Source of the DNA: Opisthocomus hoazin
Taxonomy: Eukaryota; Chordata; Aves; Opisthocomiformes; Opisthocomidae
NCBI RefSeq assembly: GCF_030867145.1
Contig: NC_134418.1
Location: forward strand, 2,972,802-3,036,801
DNA: 64,000 nucleotides
Direction of reading: 5' to 3'
The position numbers were made by a program, and so were the translations under genes. This document shows positions 60,201 to 64,000 of the stretch, piece after piece; the stretch's first letter is position 1; the number at the start of each line of letters is the position of its first letter. The notes beneath the pieces are model-generated. The model was not told the origin of the DNA and made no database searches. It saw nothing but the letters and a program-made list of their open reading frames with translations.

Positions 60201-60532
60201 CGGACGAGCCCACGCCACTACGGGGTGGGGGTGTGGGTTGAGGTGGCTGTGGGTTGGTCGCGCCCATCAACGGCTGTGGCGGGGGGGGTTGTGGAACGAG
60301 CGCTGCGCCGGGTGCAGGAGTTGGACGAGCCCATGCATTCCAGAGGGGGTGACCTGGCCGTATCCCCCGCTGTGTTTGCGCCCAGCTCTTCCCGGCGGGA
60401 GGAACCCTTCCCGACTGCTGCCCCTGTCAGCGGAGCAGAAGGCCAGGCCGAGCCCTGTGCGGCCGGGCAGGCGGGGAGTGCGGGGGGCTGTGCGGATCCC
60501 CCCCCGCGGCGGGGAGCGCGGTGGTGCGTGCC

Positions 60533-60546
60533 GGGCGGGGCGGGGC
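60533..60546 (+). promoter_or_regulatory. Tandem GC boxes
   Basis: GGGCGGGGCGGGGC gives overlapping Sp1/KLF-type GGGCGG sites about 55 to 68 bases upstream of the ATG at 60601. This is the likely core-promoter region of the downstream gene. Confidence 0.55.
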
Positions 60547-60600
60547 GCGGCGGCCGCAGTGCTGCCGGCTCCCTCCTCCCGCCGCCGCATCGCCGTCGCC

Positions 60601-60686
60601 ATGGCGCTGTGCGGCCGCTCCCCGCTCCTCCCGCCGGCCCCGCGCCCCTCGCCCCGCCGGCCCCGGCCCGACCAGGCCTTCGTCAG
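60601..60686 (+). CDS. First coding exon of an unrecognised gene (partial)
   Basis: ATG in strong context (GCCGTCGCCATGG: G at +4, G at -3) inside the CpG island. The exon encodes MALCGRSPLL and continues to residue 28 (ending DQAFV) plus two bases, ending at CAG with a GT donor (GTACCG, not ideal) at 60687. The peptide is rich in Pro and Arg, with no acidic residue before Asp24, compatible with a mitochondrial presequence or a disordered N terminus; neither is established. Without splicing the frame would stop at 60747, giving 48 residues. I cannot name the gene. The start was chosen for its context and position downstream of the GC boxes. The same frame is open upstream only because the GC-rich array lacks stops. 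Confidence 0.4.
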
Positions 60687-63600
60687 GTACCGGCGGGCGA
60701 GGGGGAGCCGCCGGGGCACCGCGATGAAGCGGCGGGGAGGGAGTTGAGGAGCTGACAGGGAGGGGCCGGGCTTTGGGCTGCGCTGAGGGGGCTGGTGGGG
60801 TGGGGCCGGGTGGTGGGGGCCGCTGAGGGGTGCGAAGGGGCTGCATGGAGCGGGGCTGGGGTAGCGAGGGAGCTGGGGGCGTGAGGGAGCTGGGGGCACC
60901 CGGGGAGGGTGGTGGAGAGGTTTTGAGGGAGCAGGTGGGGAAGGTGTTTGGGGATGTTCGGGGAGGGGTTTTGGTGGGGGAGAAGCTGAGGTGTTCGGAG
61001 AGCTGTGGGCGCTGAAGGTGGCGATCGGGATGGAAGCGGGGTGTTAACGGGTGTTGAAGGGGTTTGGAGGTGCTGAGGGGGCTGAGGACGTTGAGGAGAG
61101 GTTTTGTGGCGCGCAGCGGGGCATTAAATGCTTTTGCGGGGTATGGCAGGGGGATTTGGAGCCGTTAAGGAGGTTGGGGTGGTTATGGGGGGCTGGAGTG
61201 TTAGGAGCAGCATTTGGGGGGCTGGGACTGTGGGGAGAAGGGATGGGGCGTCATGGGGGCAAGCTGGTTTGGCAGGCGGCTGCTGGGAGACGAGCGTTGG
61301 TGGCCTTGACAGGATGGGAGGCAAGGGCCTGGCTTGACCTTGTGTGTGTAGGGGTTGGCGGATCCTGGATCCCGCTGAGGAGGCCGCGATAGACTTAGGG
61401 ACAACAGGAGATGGTTGGGGACCTTGGGGAGGGGGTGGTCTAGAGAGAGCGAGCTTGGGGTGGTGTTACTGCGGGGAGCTAAGATGGGTCTGCTTGGGGA
61501 AGGCGTGGGTGTGGGGCTGCCTCAGAAGCAGGGAAAAAAGGCTTGGGAAAGGTGGGAAAGCCAAGTTAGGATAGGGATAGCAGGGATTCGGGAAGGGTTG
61601 AGGGCTCATGGACAGAAAGGAGATTGTGTGCTTGTTTGTGTGGGCACCTGCTGGGTGGCTTGTGGAGAGCTGCTTGAGGGTATGAAAACAATGACATTCT
61701 CTGGGCTTCAGAAATGTGGGGGAGAGAGCTTGACAAGAGGTGGGGCGTGGGGACGCGTTAGGTGATAGCATTGGCTCACTGGGAGCTCGGGTGTCAGCTC
61801 AGGTATCCTTAGGTTGCTAGAGCTCTTATTTCCTTTTAAAGACTTAAGGTGCACTGCTGTGTGTGTGTGAGGCTGCAGTGGATTATCTGAAGGGTCTGAA
61901 TGTCGCAAAGAAAGACCCAAGAACTGAAGCACTTGGTACTTTCAATAGTTATAGCACAACACATGGAAGTATTCACCAGTGTGTAGTCAGATAATAGAGT
62001 AACTGGGACATTGCACGTCAGTTGCAGAATTGCGTGTAAATGACAAACAGCTTGGTTATTAAAGTTGTTATATGTTGCCATAGCTTTCATATCTTTAAAA
62101 AAAAAAGGTTTTGATATTTTTGTTCAGGGAGGGAAGAAAAGCGTTGTTTCTTTTCAGACAATATGCCTGTGAGATGAGAAATTCTGCACTGTGAGAGAGA
62201 AATGGAGGTCGTTCTGTTTGCTTGAAATACATGAACATGGCTGTTCTGCGATGGTTATGTTCCCTCTCTGCCTGCAGTTAGAAATTGAATTGCTCATATG
62301 AGGGAAGGAAAAGTGACCTTTACAAATAATTTGTTTTCACTGATGAATCTTATTTGTTTAGAAAGCGCTTAGTATTTGTTTATAGCTGGAAAGTATCTAA
62401 AAATTCACAATCAGTAACAAAATACCAAGATGGTTAAAAAAAAAAAAATCTGAAAGAGAAAATGGTTTCCACTCAAGCCTTTCTCTTTATGACTGATTTT
62501 TGTAATCTGAGATCCTGTTTTAGAGTTGTCATGAGAACATTCAGGCTCTGAACATCTGCAAGCTTTTGAGCTCCACTGGGAGATCCAGACAGCATCTGTA
62601 ATTTGGCGTGTTTGTAAGAGGCATGTCAGCCGTTAATTTTTTTCCTCCTCAACATCGGTTCTTGTACAGCTTTTTTTTTTTTTTTTTCAGGCCAGATGGA
62701 GGCAGGGAGGCCAGTGTTTGCAATAAATTTCCCAAGCAGTCAGCAGATACCAGGCAGTTAATAAAAATAACTTAAAACAAAACAATCCGTTGCCCTCCTC
62801 CCCCCGCCCCCAAGTCCCAAACAGGAATGGAAAAATTCTTAAGACTATATAAAGAATAGAGAAACGGCCAGAGATAATTCTTGGAGTTCTTCCACGTACT
62901 GCAGTTTCGGTCTGCTCTGAGGCGTGTTGGGAGCTGGCGTTTACCACGGCGACCCTCGACGTTGTAACAATAAAAGCAAGTAAAGAATGGTTTTGTAAAT
63001 AAAAAGAAAAAAAAAAATCTCTTAACTGAGATGAGTGTTGCCTAAAAGGGGATATGCCATTTTAGAAGATGATGTCATGTTTCATGTGTGTGTGTTTAGT
63101 GGCAAATGAGCATTTTCCTTAAGAATACATGCGTTTCTGAACAAAATTTCTATTAAATGCTTTGGTTAAATATCATCATCTAAAATCAGTGTAAACTTGT
63201 TCTATTTGGTCAGGCTTTGGACCCACCCAATTTTGCGTTACCTTTCTGTAGAATAAGAGTAGGCAAATCCTCATTATTAATTACCCACGTTGGTAATACA
63301 GATCAGTGTTCTTGCTGTGTGTCTATGTGGGGAAACGCCAAAGGAGTTCATTTTTATGTTACCTCTGCCTGTATGCATAACATTACCATCCTCTGAACCA
63401 TTCTGTTTTTAATCACATAGAGGTTGATAATGTGGCTTTTTTCCTACGGCTTCAGAGGAGCAGTTGGTGGGGTGTTTGGGAGCGTGGTGGTGCAGGCACG
63501 AAAGAGCTGAGGTTTCCCAACCAGTTGTAGCAGGGGACGTGTCTGTGTTGAAAGATGAACAGCTTGTATCCATGTGTTCCTTATGTAATTATGCCGAGGT

Positions 63601-64000
63601 TCAGGATTTTGTAATAGCACAGTTTCACTGAAATTTTTTAAGGAATGCACTGTCTTTGAGCTATGCAATGAGAGCGTTAAACTTGCTGAAATACAGGAGG
63701 AAACAAAAAGAGAAACAAACCCCATTCCTTGAATATGGATGGTATTCTACCATGCTGGGGAAGTAAGGGTCTGTAGAGTGCTAGGCTGTGGCCAAAGTTA
63801 AGAGGGATGTGGGACTATATGGTTGGTAGGAATAGAAGGGAGGAAGAAGTGCTTGGAAAGGATAAGTTGCCAAGGAGAGGAGCAGAGCTGTTGTGTTAGC
63901 TGCCTGTGAAGCTTCAGCTGAAGTTACCCCTTTGCAATCGTTCAGCTTGAACTGATGGCAGAGCATCCGGCTTCGTGCTTTGAGGCCACGTGGCTGCAGT
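60687..64000 (+). other. Presumed first intron
   Basis: If exon 1 is correct, the rest of the window is its first intron. The first kilobase (to about 61800) is rich in G runs on the plus strand, as is common for first introns of CpG-island genes. After that the sequence becomes AT-rich with short homopolymers. No CR1 copy is present. One splice-acceptor-like site is at 62671 to 62690 (listed separately). Open frames between 60830 and 61770 are in GC-skewed sequence and show no domain. Confidence 0.4.
62671..62775 (+). other. Possible alternative terminal exon (tentative)
   Basis: T17 followed by CAG (AG at 62689 to 62690) is a textbook polypyrimidine tract and acceptor. Joined in phase to the exon at 60601 to 60686, the sequence from 62691 stays open for 27 further codons (containing CNKFPKQSADTRQ) and stops at 62773. 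An AATAAA lies at 62722 to 62727, and no good donor was seen before the stop. It could be a terminal exon of a short isoform, but a T run before CAG can also be chance. Confidence 0.15.

Larger units (their letters stand above)
59760..60800. promoter_or_regulatory. CpG island at the 5' end of a gene
   Basis: By eye CpG is dense from the minisatellite through the first exon and fades in the early intron, in strong contrast to the CpG-poor 59 kb before it. It covers GC boxes, the presumed transcription start and the first coding exon. No TATA box was seen, as is usual for CpG-island promoters. The exact limits would need a base count. Confidence 0.7.

Noticed and set aside
59213..60755. Three long plus-strand open frames (284 to 343 codons) in all three frames.
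   Set aside because: They run through a minisatellite with no stop in any frame and through the antisense of a CR1 copy. The repeated CHTVPRESVGSVSHRPAGL-type peptides are translations of the DNA repeat, not a protein family.
60267..60899. Minus-strand open frame of 210 codons across the CpG island, hinting at a divergent gene.
   Set aside because: Pro/Arg/Ala-rich translation of GC-skewed DNA with no motif; open on several frames at once.
1..64000. LTR retrotransposons, endogenous retroviruses, tRNA genes, known miRNAs, CRISPR arrays.
   Set aside because: Looked for paired or solo LTR-like ends, retroviral pol motifs, common miRNA seeds and tRNA-like folds by eye; none convincing. A library-based repeat search and covariance-model scan would be decisive.

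Overview
The window is animal genomic DNA, almost certainly avian. It carries about twenty-two CR1 LINE fragments (by eye roughly 9 kb, about 15% of the window) with the CR1 signature: severe 5' truncation, a 3' end made of short ATTCTRTG octamer runs, no poly-A tail, and C-terminal reverse-transcriptase coding remnants on one strand. No mammal-type SINE or L1, no LTR retrovirus, no bacterial-type operon, no tRNA or rRNA gene and no CRISPR array was recognised. Turtles and crocodilians also carry CR1, so 'bird' rests on the density and short, sharp 3' ends of the copies.

Layout. Positions 1 to about 59,500 look like intergenic or very long intronic DNA: unique sequence of moderate GC, with no exon that I can support, interrupted by CR1 copies in both orientations. 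The copies fall into recognisable groups. Group A has the octamer ATTCTGTG and the body text CCCAAGCAGGGTCACC, and splits into A1 and A2. Group B has ATTCTATG and the body text GAGCAGGGACATCTTCC. A few are older, heavily decayed copies. Two A2 copies exactly 27,000 bases apart align without a gap and share the same two single-base deletions in the reverse-transcriptase frame. Local oddities in the unique sequence include a 69-bp tandem duplication (35.4 kb), a perfect 15-bp-arm inverted repeat (56.68 kb), small microsatellites, and several blocks that read like conserved regulatory sequence (6.8, 47.6 and 48.6 kb).

The right end differs. From about 59,700 the DNA becomes very G- and CpG-rich: long G runs, then a minisatellite of alternating 34- and 38-bp units (59,830 to about 60,200), then a CpG-island promoter with tandem GC boxes and an ATG in good context at 60,601. 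I read this as the 5' end of a plus-strand protein-coding gene. Exon 1 encodes 28 residues plus two bases and ends at a GT donor at 60,687. The rest to 64,000 is then its first intron, G-rich at first and AT-rich later. I do not recognise the gene, and most of it lies beyond the window.

How the parts work together: the only likely functional gene is this promoter and first exon. The large region upstream may hold distant regulatory elements for it or for a neighbour to the left, but that is inference. The CR1 copies are dead on arrival, and nothing in the window looks like a new multi-gene system.
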